Assembly (NCBI GenBank): GCA_944383695.1
Contig: CALWQP010000010.1
Span: forward strand, 1 to 64,000
Direction of reading: 5' to 3'
Source: an uncultured Mediterraneibacter sp.
Lineage (GTDB): Bacteria; Bacillota; Clostridia; Lachnospirales; Lachnospiraceae
DNA: 64,000 bases
Part shown: one piece after another, positions 54,605 through 62,692 of the stretch
Layout: each line of letters starts with the position of its first letter
How positions within the stretch are numbered: position 1 is the stretch's first letter
Made by a program: the position numbers and the translations under genes
The notes under the pieces: model-generated
What the model saw: the letters and a program-made list of their open reading frames with translations, nothing else
What the model was told of the DNA's origin: nothing
Database searches by the model: none

Positions 54605-54695
54605 TAACAGCAAAATTTATAACAGCTAAATAGAAAGCAAATAAAAAGGAAAAGCATAATCCGATGGAACCGGAACAAGACGAACGGAAACATGA

Positions 54696-54724
54696 TTGAC
54701 TTTTTGGAAATAGGATGTTATACT
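54696..54724 (+). promoter_or_regulatory. Promoter of the PNPOx module
   Basis: TTGACT (54696-54701) and TATACT (54719-54724) with a 17-nt spacer, 195 nt before the first coding start, leaving a long leader. Confidence 0.8.
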
Positions 54725-54769
54725 AAGCAAACATTATACAAAGTTTTGCTTCCTGCCGGGGAAGCATTT

Positions 54770-54827
54770 AGCGTTGATTTCGTATCGATAGGCCTATGGA
54801 GATACGAAGTTAACGCTTATTTTTTTG
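54770..54827 (+). terminator. Leader terminator before the PNPOx module
   Basis: AGCGTTGATTTCGTATC (54770-54786) pairs over 17 positions (two G-T) with GATACGAAGTTAACGCT (54801-54817), loop with the palindrome ATAGGCCTAT, followed by TATTTTTTTG. Upstream, AAGC at 54725, GCTT at 54748 and GAAGC at 54761 can form alternative pairings. It would stop transcription before the gene unless relieved, so an attenuator or riboswitch is likely. Confidence 0.75.
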
Positions 54828-54918
54828 TATATGCGATTACTCGTTCAAAAGCAGGCTTTGTTAAAATAATAAGCCAACTCTGTTTTGACAGAGTAAAAAC
54901 ACACAGGGAGGATTTGTT

Positions 54919-55410
54919 ATGTTTAGAGAAATGCGCCGGAAAAGGCAGCTTCTTTCACAAGAAGACGCTCAAAAAGTATTGTATCGGGGAACGTCTGGAG
55001 TTTTAGCGGTATCAGGCGATGATGATTATCCCTATGCTGTTCCGCTCAGCTATGTATATGATGGACAAAAAATTTATTTCCATAGTGCCAAAAGCGGCCA
55101 CAAATTAGATTCCATTTCCAAAAATCCGAAGGTATCTTTTTGCGTGATTGACAAGGACCACATTGTTCCGGATGAATACACAACTTATTTTAGAAGTGTC
55201 ATTGTTTTTGGAACAATTCGCATTCTTCAGGATGAAGCGGAAAAAAGAGAAGCTATTGAAAAATTGGCAGTTAAATATGCGCCTGATGATACAGAAGAAA
55301 ATCGTAAGAAAGCGATTGAACGGGAATGGAAGCCGTTATGTATGTTGGAAATGATACCAGAACATATATCTGGAAAAGAAGCGATTGAGTTAGTTAGACA
55401 GCATAAATAA
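54919..55410 (+). CDS. PNPOx/NimA-fold flavin-binding protein
   Basis: A 163-residue protein of the split-barrel flavin family (NimA-like): SQEDAQKVLYRGTSGVLAVSGDDDYPYAVPLSYVYDGQKIYFHSAKSGHKLDSISKNPKVSFCVIDKD, with GHK-type motif near residue 60. Relatives bind FMN and reduce small molecules; some nitroimidazole reductases belong here. GGGAGGATTTG precedes the ATG. It heads an AT-rich three-gene module (with the GAP-type membrane protein and the kinase-like protein), controlled by the leader terminator. Confidence 0.85.
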   Translation: MFREMRRKRQLLSQEDAQKVLYRGTSGVLAVSGDDDYPYAVPLSYVYDGQKIYFHSAKSGHKLDSISKNPKVSFCVIDKDHIVPDEYTTYFRSVIVFGTIRILQDEAEKREAIEKLAVKYAPDDTEENRKKAIEREWKPLCMLEMIPEHISGKEAIELVRQHK

Positions 55411-55464
55411 GCAATAAGCAATCAAATGTTTTTATTAGCCCGCCGGGGCATAGATATTGTGTAG

Positions 55465-55494
55465 TAGGCCTGCGTTACACAAAACGCAGGCCTA
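55465..55494 (+). terminator. Hairpin after the PNPOx gene
   Basis: TAGGCCTGCGTT pairs perfectly with AACGCAGGCCTA around a 6-nt loop. The T-run after it is weak (TTAGTATTT), so it may be a partial terminator or mRNA stabiliser between the two genes. Confidence 0.65.
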
Positions 55495-55518
55495 TTAGTA
55501 TTTAAGGGGTGAAAGAAT

Positions 55519-56214
55519 ATGTGGTTTTTATTAGGTACTACATTAACAGCAAGTTTTTTTGACAGTTTGAATCCGTCTGCTATTGCACAGCAGATGTTAC
55601 TTCAAGCTATGGTAAAAAAGAAACGCCATATTTGGTTTTTTATTTCTGGTATTGGAACAGCAAATTTGATAATGGGCTTAGCCATTTATTATGGAATTGC
55701 TGCATGGGTATCAAAATTTCTTTCAAAAATTGTAAATGCGTATCCTTTGTATGTATACGGGGCGGCGGCAATAGGCGGTATAGTCCTTTTGGCTGTTGGA
55801 ATCCGGCTTATAATTAAGACAAGACAAAGCAACGCCGACAAAAGCGATAATGAATGTGAGGAAGCCGACAATGTCAAAGCCCCTGCCCAACTTTCCACCG
55901 TATCTTTGTTTATCATGGGAGCAGCTTTTTGTATGGTAGAATTGACGAGCGCATTTCCGTATTTTGGCTTTTTAGCGCTCTTGACAAGTTATCATTTGAT
56001 ATTTCCATTGGCGCTGTTATTTATGCTGATTTATAACTTTATGTATATGCTCCCGCTTATCCTGCTCTATTTTGGATACAACAAATTACAAGGGACGGCT
56101 ACAATCAAAAAATTAGAAAGTGTGTTAGATAAAGTATCATCATACATTGTACCGGTTGTGGTGAGTCTGGTTGGTATCCTTTTAGTATATTATGGTGTGA
56201 GATCTCTAATGTAA
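55519..56214 (+). CDS. GAP/LysE-type membrane protein
   Basis: A 231-residue integral membrane protein with about six hydrophobic helices and the opening TTLTASFFDSLNPSAIAQQM, typical of the GAP family (Sap/lysine-exporter related). A polar loop (TRQSNADKSDNECEEADNVKAPAQL) separates the two halves. GGGGTGAAAG precedes the ATG. It is the middle gene of an AT-rich trio; export of a metabolite handled by the neighbouring enzymes is possible but not shown. Confidence 0.75.
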   Translation: MWFLLGTTLTASFFDSLNPSAIAQQMLLQAMVKKKRHIWFFISGIGTANLIMGLAIYYGIAAWVSKFLSKIVNAYPLYVYGAAAIGGIVLLAVGIRLIIKTRQSNADKSDNECEEADNVKAPAQLSTVSLFIMGAAFCMVELTSAFPYFGFLALLTSYHLIFPLALLFMLIYNFMYMLPLILLYFGYNKLQGTATIKKLESVLDKVSSYIVPVVVSLVGILLVYYGVRSLM

Positions 56215-56250
56215 ATAAAAGTCAAAATCATTTTTTAGGGAGGATTTTTT

Positions 56251-56859
56251 ATGAATAAAATTATTACGATCAGCCGTGAATTTGGAAGTGGCGGCCGGGA
56301 AATAGGTCGGCGTTTAGCAGAGGAGATGAAGATCGCATATTATGACCAAGAAATCGTAGCCGCCCTGATAAAGCGTACAAAAAAGGCAGAGGAATATGTC
56401 CGTTATATGGAAAAGGAACGCCCGCTTCCGCTGCTCCCAATCACAACTGCACGCACATTCGGCCTGCCAACAAACTATGCTGTTACAGAAAATTTAAACT
56501 TTTATATGCAGGAGAGCAAGATTATACAGGAAGCTGCAGATAAATCTGATTGTGTGATTGTAGGAAGATGTGCAGACTATGTGCTTCGTGATATGAATCC
56601 AATTCGCTTATTTATCTATGCGGATATGGAGTATAAGATTGCCCGATGTAAAGAAAAAGGCGATGATGTTGAAAATCTTGTCGTTCCAGAACTGAGAAAA
56701 AAGATATTATCTGTGGATAAAAAACGTTCAAGATATTATCAATTCTATACAAATCAGGTCTGGGGAAAAAAGGAACAATACGATTTATGTATTAACACAT
56801 CACACTATGCTCAAATCAGGGAAATCATTCCCGGTCTGACGGCTTTAGTTACAATGTAA
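56251..56859 (+). CDS. Cytidylate-kinase-like protein
   Basis: A 202-residue P-loop-type kinase-like protein: ITISREFGSGGREIGRRLAEEMKIAYYDQEIV, GRCADYVLRDMNPIRLFIYA, with the lid-type basic KKRSRYYQFYTNQVWG. The first Gly-rich motif GSGGREIG resembles the cytidylate kinase loop, but the wider protein belongs to the uncharacterised AAK/Cmk-like family often found next to transport genes. AGGGAGG precedes the ATG. Codon use is AT-rich as in its two neighbours. Confidence 0.8.
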   Translation: MNKIITISREFGSGGREIGRRLAEEMKIAYYDQEIVAALIKRTKKAEEYVRYMEKERPLPLLPITTARTFGLPTNYAVTENLNFYMQESKIIQEAADKSDCVIVGRCADYVLRDMNPIRLFIYADMEYKIARCKEKGDDVENLVVPELRKKILSVDKKRSRYYQFYTNQVWGKKEQYDLCINTSHYAQIREIIPGLTALVTM

Positions 56860-57147
56860 TTTTGGTATGTCATTTTTGACATAGATATAACCAGTCAACC
56901 ATGACGCATGAGGAATGGTTGCCATCCCATCCACATAGATTTCTGCGCTTGCCGCCAACTACCCCTTTATGGACTTGCCGCCCGGAAATACCTTGCGCTG
57001 TAAGCTGTTCCTGCCCGGCAAGTTTAATAATCCCTTCCTTTTAATTTGCAGCGAGTTATAGTATAATGATTAACAAAAAAGATTGGTATCTCCTTGAAGA
57101 CGTAATAGCCCCTAAGGAGCCAAAATAAAATGAAGGAGTATCATCTT
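56860..57147 (+). other. Spacer before the TIGR04076-type gene
   Basis: Gene-free stretch with a TATAAT at about 57059-57064 but no clear -35. A hairpin CTCCTT (57089) with AAGGAG (57112) lies just before the start region. No RNA family recognised. Confidence 0.4.
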
Positions 57148-57471
57148 ATGAAAAAATGTAAAACCACAGTATTAAAAAGGGAGTTTTATTCAGACTTGGC
57201 AAAAGAATATATCCCATTCCCAAACTTTGGACCATGCGATATCATGAAAGAAGGAGATGTTTTTATCACCTCTGGACCGTTTGGTAATGAGATACCGTCC
57301 GGATTTTGCGCTATGGCATGGCAGGCTATTTGTTTGCAGGCAACCACCCTTGCAGGAGGAGGTTTGGTTTTTGGACATGATAAAGTCCATATCGCTTGTT
57401 GCAATGATGGTGTCCGGCCTGTAATTTTTAAGCTTGAAGCATATGAGGACGATGAAGCCCCTGTTTTTTAA
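57148..57471 (+). CDS. TIGR04076-family protein
   Basis: A 107-residue protein of the small conserved clostridial family TIGR04076: MKKCKTTVLKREFYSDLAKEY, GPCDIMKEGDVFITSG, GFCAMAWQAICLQATTLAGGG, and CCNDGVRPVIFKLE. Several conserved Cys suggest a metal or redox site, but the function is unknown. The ATG at 57148 has AAGGAG 9 nt upstream; an earlier in-frame ATG at 57130 is placed before that site. It is the last host-like gene before the mobile region. Confidence 0.8.
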   Translation: MKKCKTTVLKREFYSDLAKEYIPFPNFGPCDIMKEGDVFITSGPFGNEIPSGFCAMAWQAICLQATTLAGGGLVFGHDKVHIACCNDGVRPVIFKLEAYEDDEAPVF

Positions 57472-57781
57472 TACATCAATTTTACTGAAACGAGTATCTG
57501 CAACTGAATATGAGCTGCCACCGGCGGCACCACCCGGCAGGAAATCAGAAACGGTTTCCTGCCTTTATTACCGCTTCTTCCATGACAGCTTCAAAAAGCT
57601 CCTGCATCGCCAAAAGCTGGTACGCATGATATTGGACAATAAGGATTGAAAACGAGATAGCAAAGCTGGATAGTATGGCAGTAAACTTCTGACACCAGAA
57701 AAGAAAAAATTGGTGTCAACCTAAGAAAAATGACAATTTCAAGAGTGGAAAATGCATGCAAACTATTGATTTTACTGGGTT

Positions 57782-58372
57782 TGCAAAAATTTTAAAAAAT
57801 TAGCACTCAACTCTTGTTATCACAGTGTGGTTTTTGTCTAACTTCATAGAGTGCCGTAAGTGCCTATTTATGGGAATTTCTCGGATTTTATGATTTTGTC
57901 TTAACTCGTCAGAGATCGTCATTTTATAAAAAATTGGTGTCAAAATTGGTGTCAATCAGCAGAGAGACACCTTTTCTTGCCACAGTATATCAGTATCACA
58001 AATTGAAAAATTGAATATCGCAAGTAGATTGTGGAACGCGGATATTGACGTTCCTTTTCTATTTCCAGCCGTTCAGAAATGGACGGCTTTTTCTATATCC
58101 AAACGAAAGGAGAATTTTAAAAGCTATGAAAAAGATATTGAAGCGATTAGCCACAGGCTTCCTTGCCTTTGCGACTATCGTTACCGCTTTGCCGACAACG
58201 GCAGTCCACGCTTCTGAAACGCAATACTGGACAGAAAGTGCAGAACGAGCAGGCTATATCGAAAAGGTTATGAATGACGGTTCTATCGGTTCAACCTTTA
58301 ATGAGGGAATTATGAAAGTTGAGGGTGAAACTGCCTACTGTGTGGACATCAACACGAACTTCAAGAACGGCT
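57782..58372 (+). repeat. ICE direct repeat, copy 1
   Basis: About 590 bp nearly identical to 62105-62692: upstream non-coding part with ttggtgtcaaaattggtgtc and the first 82 codons of the SpaA-type adhesin. A separate inverted pair TGACACCA ... TGGTGTCA lies at about 57691-57719. The copies differ at scattered bases. Similarity ends inside the adhesin, after codons for NFKNG. Confidence 0.88.
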
Positions 58373-58476
58373 GCGCAAAGCTGGGGGTGCCGATTGAGGA
58401 AGCTCCCGTAAAGAACCGCTTCGAGATACTACTGAAAGATGAAAGAGCTTATTATGCCGTCCGCCTATCAAGCTGA
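58126..58476 (+). pseudogene. Truncated SpaA-type ICE adhesin, copy 1
   Basis: Residues 1-82 match the start of the adhesin at 62445: MKKILKRLATGFLAFATIV, the signal peptide, TESAERAGYIEKVMNDGSIGSTFNEG, AYCVDINTNFKNG. Then the sequence changes abruptly to CAKLGVPIEEAPVKNRFEI, probably the tail of another ICE protein of the accessory YodL/DUF4316 kind, and stops at residue 116. A deletion has thus fused two genes. A ribosome site (AAAGGAGAA) precedes the ATG. Confidence 0.85.
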
Positions 58477-58549
58477 CAACTGACCCAGAGCCTTGCACGC
58501 TGGAAGGGACGCTGGGCTGGATAAGCAGGCAGGTTGCCCCTCGCTGAAA

Positions 58550-58684
58550 ATGCTGAAAAAGATAGATGCTGGCAACAGCGCAAGCTATCTGAAAGAGATT
58601 GAGGACAATGCAAAACTGACAGAAAAGCACTTGCAGATAATCAGACAGCAGACAGCGGACACAGAGGAACTTATCACAGAGTAA
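58550..58684 (+). pseudogene. ICE-type small ORF fragment
   Basis: 45 codons reading KKIDAGNSASYLKEIEDNAKLTEKH and ending ADTEELITE, a helical, charged segment. It has no visible ribosome site. It resembles short ICE-borne open frames, but identity is uncertain. It probably is a remnant around the deletion that truncated the adhesin. Confidence 0.4.
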
Positions 58685-58699
58685 AGGAGAATTTTGACT

Positions 58700-58840
58700 A
58701 TGGCAGAACTTGTCAAGGACTTAGTGCTGGTTTCGCTTGGAATGGGTATCGGTGTCGTCCTTATGTGTATCGCACAGGTCAGCAAAATGGCTGACGAAGA
58801 AATGGAAGAAATCAAAAAAGAAAGGATTGATAAAGAATGA
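58700..58840 (+). CDS. DUF3789-like small ICE membrane protein
   Basis: 46-residue protein MAELVKDLVLVSLGMGIGVV then LMCIAQVSKMADEEMEEIKK, one hydrophobic helix followed by an acidic/basic tail. Such small proteins sit upstream of the transfer genes in Tn916/CTn-like elements. AAAGGAGAA precedes the ATG, and the stop overlaps the next gene by 4 nt (ATGA). Function unknown. Confidence 0.7.
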   Translation: MAELVKDLVLVSLGMGIGVVLMCIAQVSKMADEEMEEIKKERIDKE

Positions 58841-59142
58841 ATTTCGGACAGAACTTATACAACTGGTTTTTAAGCAACGCCCAGAGCTTAGTGCTTATGG
58901 CAATCGTGGTAATCGGTATCTACTTAGGATTTAAGAGAGAGTTTTCTAAGTTAATCGGCTTCCTTGTGATTGCCTTAATCGCTGTCGGGCTGGTATTCAA
59001 TGCCAGCGGTGTCAATGTTAGAGCTGTTCAACCGTATCATTGGAGCGTAACAATCAGTAGTTTGCGGTCACGCAAACTTACCTGTCCCCCTATGGGAGTT
59101 CGGCATAGGGGGATGAAAGGGGGTGACGGAATGGTACGCTGA
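58837..59142 (+). pseudogene. TcpD-family ICE membrane protein, frameshifted
   Basis: Starts MNFGQNLYNWFLSNAQSLVLMAIVVIGIYLGFKREFSKLIGFLVIALIAVGLVFNASGV, two hydrophobic helices typical of TcpD-like conjugation proteins. After residue 58 the frame shifts: another frame reads MLELFNRIIGA and stops at 59050, which is the expected short C-terminus, whereas this frame runs on with 42 unrelated residues. One base change near 59014 would explain it. Just after, a next ICE start (GGGGGTGACGGAATGGTACGC) is cut after three codons. Confidence 0.75.
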
Positions 59143-59169
59143 TAAAAGATAGTCATGCTATGAATTTCA

Positions 59170-59198
59170 TTGAATGGCTGATTTTTAGCTGATATAAT
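59170..59198 (+). promoter_or_regulatory. Promoter of the PLD-like cargo gene
   Basis: TTGAAT (59170-59175) and TATAAT (59193-59198), 17 nt apart, 100 nt before the ATG. Confidence 0.7.
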
Positions 59199-59299
59199 GT
59201 GAGTGTAAAAATCGAAAAATTGGAATTTATGGGGGAGTTGAACAGAGCAATCAACCAGAATTTGTTAAATAGGTTAAACTAATAGATTGAAGGAGAAAA

Positions 59300-59998
59300 A
59301 TGTATACAATATATATACCGAAGTATGAAGGTGAAAATCCAGAATTTAATATAACTAGAGTGATTTCAAAATATATGCAATTTACAAAGTATAATTGTAA
59401 AATTTTGGCCGCTCCAGGATACATGAATGTAAAAGAAACAACTACAAATGAGTTTTATGATAATATAGTCCCTATATTTCTTAGATCATGCTCAAAAGAA
59501 CCTCGAGAAGTTGCAGTTGGAATTTTTAATGGTATGAATGGAACAAGGACTATTTCTGGTGGAACAATATCTTGTAGAGAGCAACATGAAATAAGTATTG
59601 TTTCTCATCATATAAAACTTATATCTTTGAGATGTAGAGGGAACAAAGATCATAGAAAAATGTTCTTTTTTATGAAAACTGAAAATGATTTTAATGAAGA
59701 ATTGACATTAGAGAATTATGATAGATTTTTAGAAACAATAGAAGTTAGAGGAGTTATGATTGGCTCAAGTAATCAAAGTCTTCAAACCTATTATGGTGGA
59801 TCAAGAAGGATTCCTGCTGATAAAGGTGAAGCTGATATATTTATGTTTGTTGATGCCAAAGTCAAAGATGCAATTATTGAAACACAAGATTTGATTAGAA
59901 ATATTGTTATTTCTAAGAGTTTAGTAACTCCAGGAGAATCAGATACGTCTTATTTGAAATCTATCCTTGAAGATTTTTTGAGAAACAGTTTAGAATGA
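59300..59998 (+). CDS. PLD-like protein of unknown function (cargo)
   Basis: A 232-residue AT-rich gene inserted in the ICE remnant. Near residue 105-160 it has ISIVSHHIKLISLRC, a possible HxK (DHRKMFFFMK) and VMIGSSNQSLQTYYGG, the GSxN part of phospholipase D-type (HKD) nuclease domains, but with a long insertion between these and no clear aspartate. One domain means it would dimerise if active. It could be a nuclease or a defence effector; no second gene of a known system is next to it. AAGGAGAA precedes the ATG. Confidence 0.5.
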   Translation: MYTIYIPKYEGENPEFNITRVISKYMQFTKYNCKILAAPGYMNVKETTTNEFYDNIVPIFLRSCSKEPREVAVGIFNGMNGTRTISGGTISCREQHEISIVSHHIKLISLRCRGNKDHRKMFFFMKTENDFNEELTLENYDRFLETIEVRGVMIGSSNQSLQTYYGGSRRIPADKGEADIFMFVDAKVKDAIIETQDLIRNIVISKSLVTPGESDTSYLKSILEDFLRNSLE

Positions 59999-60003
59999 TT
60001 CAT

Positions 60004-60633
60004 ATGAAAGACATTTTTACGGATATGCAGGCAAAAATCTGGTGTCCGTATCTCTCCGATCTGCCCTATTACAAGCGTGCGGTCTGGTTTGAAATGAAAC
60101 GCCTTTGCCTGTTTGACTACCCTAAGAAACTGTTAGAAGATTTTTCACGCTATGTATTCGGTGTGCCTTACGCCGTCATACAGGAAGCGTTGACAAGAGA
60201 GGACGTGCTTATCTGGGACGTGGAACAGTCTGGGGAGAACGCATTTACTAACGCATTTACTGTTACCTGCGAAGTAGATCAGCAGACAAAAGAGGGCGAC
60301 CAGACAAGGGACGTATCAGAAACCTATACCGTGACTGTCCATGTGGACGCTGACACAGTAAATGACGCTATGGCGTTTCTGGAAACATTTTTCAAGCTGT
60401 ACTCTACCGCAACGGACAAGGAGCTTGCCTATTATGTAGAGGGAAACGCTCTTGAACCGATTAGCGGGGACTATCTCTTTTCCGAGCTTGTCAATCCTGT
60501 ATTCACGGCTGACGGCGACAATGTGAAAGTGAGCATTGCGGTGAAGTTTATCGACAATCAGACAAAGGCAACACAGGTATCGCAATATGAGCTGACACTT
60601 CATAAGGATAGCGGCTGGAAGATTATAATGTAA
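60004..60633 (+). pseudogene. Chimeric TcpC (Tn916 Orf13-like) remnant
   Basis: Residues about 1-52 (MKDIFTDMQAKIWCPYLSDLPYYKRAVWFEMKRLCLF) are from an unrelated ICE protein; from VPYAVIQEALTREDVLIWDVEQSGENAFTNAF to the end is the conserved TcpC conjugation domain (VDADTVNDAMAFLETFFKLYSTATDKELAYYVEGNALEPI). The TcpC N-terminus with its membrane helix is lost. A shorter gap is likely at HVDAD|TVND, where intact proteins usually carry an extra linker. A deletion fused two genes. Confidence 0.7.
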
Positions 60634-60654
60634 TGTCAAAATATCTTGACATTA

Positions 60655-60798
60655 TATGACAATGCACCAGACGCAAGCAATCTTTCCTCATTCATCAGAA
60701 AGTTAGGACTGAAAATTGAACCACACCCAGACAATCCACGATATATTATCACTGTCTGGGGCGTGGGATATAAATTCAGCGGAGAAGAAAAACCGTAG
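60655..60798 (+). pseudogene. Response-regulator C-terminal fragment
   Basis: 47 codons ([20 protein letters not shown] and [13 protein letters not shown]) match the last part of an OmpR/VanR-type winged-helix DNA-binding domain, including the terminal TVWGVGYKF. There is no start or receiver domain, so this is a remnant joined to the tcpC fragment. Confidence 0.75.
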
Positions 60799-60851
60799 CT
60801 GTATTTCACAATTCATTGTGATCTGCACGCTACGGTTTTGTTTTGTATATA

Positions 60852-60895
60852 TTGACAGGCTTTATGATTTGATTCATACTTATATTGTAAGTATG
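60852..60895 (+). promoter_or_regulatory. AbrB-gene promoter and palindromic operator
   Basis: TTGACA (60852-60857) and CATACT (60875-60880) are 17 nt apart. The -10 starts a perfect inverted repeat CATACTTA-TATTG-TAAGTATG (60875-60895), well placed for repression, possibly by the AbrB-like product itself. Confidence 0.6.
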
Positions 60896-60937
60896 AAAAG
60901 TATAACTAAACAAAAAAGTAAGAATGGAGATGTAAAT

Positions 60938-61177
60938 ATGGCAATGAAAAAAGGACAGCATATATTTGGAACAGTAAAAGTTGGAGAGAAGGGACAAATT
61001 GTTATTCCAAAAGAAGCAAGGCAGATTTTTGATATTAAGGCAGGAGATACTTTATTAGTACTGGGTGATGAAGAACAAGGACTAGCTATTGTAAAAGCTG
61101 ATGTTATGAAAGAATTAGCCGTAAAAATATTAAAAGGGCTCGGTAAATTGAGTAGTGGTATTGATGATGAAGAATAA
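60938..61177 (+). CDS. AbrB/SpoVT-type DNA-binding protein
   Basis: 79-residue swapped-hairpin regulator: MKKGQHIFGTVKVGEKGQIVIPKEARQIFDIKAGDTLLVLGDEEQGLAIVK, with the GQIVIPKEAR core. It is the first of a pair with a DUF998 protein, an arrangement common in this group. The ATG at 60938 is about 6 nt after GGAGATG. The two genes overlap, so expression is coupled. Confidence 0.85.
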   Translation: MAMKKGQHIFGTVKVGEKGQIVIPKEARQIFDIKAGDTLLVLGDEEQGLAIVKADVMKELAVKILKGLGKLSSGIDDEE

Positions 61178-61784
61178 CATTATGATTATATTACCGATAG
61201 CTTTGATTTTAGATTTAGTCATTCCCTTTATACTAGCACCTACCTATAAAGGATATAATCATTTGACACGAGTTATGAGTGTTCTTGGAAATAGTAAAGC
61301 ACCATTGCATAATGTGTATAATGCGTGGCTGGCAGCCTTTGGAATTACATTAGTAGTAATCAATTTCAAAATATATGCAATTATTTCAAAGAGTTCAAGT
61401 CTGATTGCCGTAATCCTTTTTTTCGTATTGCTAATTTATGCAATAGGGGGATGTATTCTTTCTGGTTTATTCTCTGTTGGGGAAGTAAAAAGCCTTGATA
61501 CTCTCCCAGAAAAGATACATGGTTGTGGCTCTGCTCTTGGTTTTATGTGCTTAACATTTGCACCACTTTTAGTGGGAATTTATGCGTATAAAATAAACGA
61601 TATTAAATTTTGTTTTTTCTGCATAGGGTGCTTTATATTTGCAATATTGTGTTTTTCATTTTTTGTTATGGGAGATAAGCCTAATTATAAGGACACTTTT
61701 TTAGCACTTGAAGGCTTATGGCAACGGTTATCATTGCTATTCATGTATTTACCTTTGGGGTGTTTAATGCTACTGGAAAAATAG
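61164..61784 (+). CDS. DUF998-family membrane protein
   Basis: About 206 residues with six hydrophobic helices: LPIALILDLVIPFILAPTYK, YNHLTRVMSVLGNSKAPLHNVYNAWLAAFGITLVVINF, then GCGSALGFMCLTFAPLLVGIY and others. The HLTRxxSxLGxxxxP pattern is typical of DUF998. It starts within the end of the AbrB gene (ATGATG at 61164). Function unknown; DUF998 proteins are often paired with regulators. Confidence 0.8.
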   Translation: MMKNNIMIILPIALILDLVIPFILAPTYKGYNHLTRVMSVLGNSKAPLHNVYNAWLAAFGITLVVINFKIYAIISKSSSLIAVILFFVLLIYAIGGCILSGLFSVGEVKSLDTLPEKIHGCGSALGFMCLTFAPLLVGIYAYKINDIKFCFFCIGCFIFAILCFSFFVMGDKPNYKDTFLALEGLWQRLSLLFMYLPLGCLMLLEK

Positions 61785-61858
61785 ATTGATACACCTACAC
61801 CAGAAGAATTTATCTGTGTTGCCGGCAGACAGATTTTGAACGTATCACCTATATTACT

Positions 61859-62161
61859 ATGGCTCTGGGCTATACTACCTATTATACTACCTATACGCAG
61901 GAATTGATTGGTGAACATTTGGACTTGGCGTGTAACAAAGCGGAACGGGCTGACAGAGAATTTGATATACTTCAAGACTATCCAGCCTATTATGATGATG
62001 AAAAGGTCTATGAACAGAGAGATAAATGGCTGGCAGACTTCATCAGTCAAGTACCGCCAGCAAAGCAGAACGATATTCGCCAGCTCATAAAAGAAAATCA
62101 TCAAAAAAATTCAAAAATATTAGCACTCACCTCTTGTTATCGCAGTGTGGATTTTGTCTAA
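61859..62161 (+). pseudogene. ICE gene fragment before copy 2
   Basis: Reads MALGYTTYYTTYTQELIGEHLDLACNKAERADREFDI and ADFISQVPPAKQNDIRQLIKENHQ, then drifts into the repeat. The region 61785-61860 contains a further reading PTPEEFICVAGRQI in another frame. It looks like the end of an ICE accessory or antirestriction-type protein; the family is not recognised. Confidence 0.35.
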
Positions 62162-62692
62162 CTTCATAGAGTGCCGTAAGTGCCTATTTACGGGCATTTC
62201 TCGTATTTTATGATTTTGTCTTAGCTCATCAGAAATCGTCATTTTACAAAAAATTGGTGTCAAAATTGGTGTCAATCAGCATAGAGATACCTTTTATTGC
62301 CACAGTATATCAGTATCACAAATTGAAAAATTGAATATCGCAAGTAGATAACGGAACGCCCAGACAGGTGTTCCTTTTCTATTTCCAGCCGTTCAGAAAT
62401 GGACGGCTTTTCCTATATCGAAAACGAAAGGAGAATTTAAAGCTATGAAAAAGATATTGAAGCGATTAGCCACAGGCTTCCTTGTCTTTGCAACTATCGC
62501 TACCGCTTTGCCGACAACGGCTGTCCATGCTTCCGAGAAACAATACTGGACAGAAAGTGCGGAGCGTGTCGGTATTGTTGAAAAGGTGATGAATGACGGC
62601 TCTATCGGTTCGACGTTCAATGAGGGTTATATGAAAGTTGAGGGCGAAACTGCCTACTGCGTGGATATCAACACCAACTTCAAGAACGGCTA
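62105..62692 (+). repeat. ICE direct repeat, copy 2
   Basis: Matches 57782-58372 at high identity, including the tandem ttggtgtcaa words and the adhesin signal peptide. It is followed by an uninterrupted adhesin gene, so copy 2 is the intact one. Confidence 0.88.

Noticed and set aside
54692-55006. A 104-codon frame over the leader of the PNPOx module
   Set aside because: It starts before the promoter -35, crosses the leader terminator and overlaps the PNPOx gene in another frame.
57434-57649. A 71-codon open frame overlapping the end of the TIGR04076-type gene
   Set aside because: No ribosome site, overlaps a better gene and has no recognisable family.
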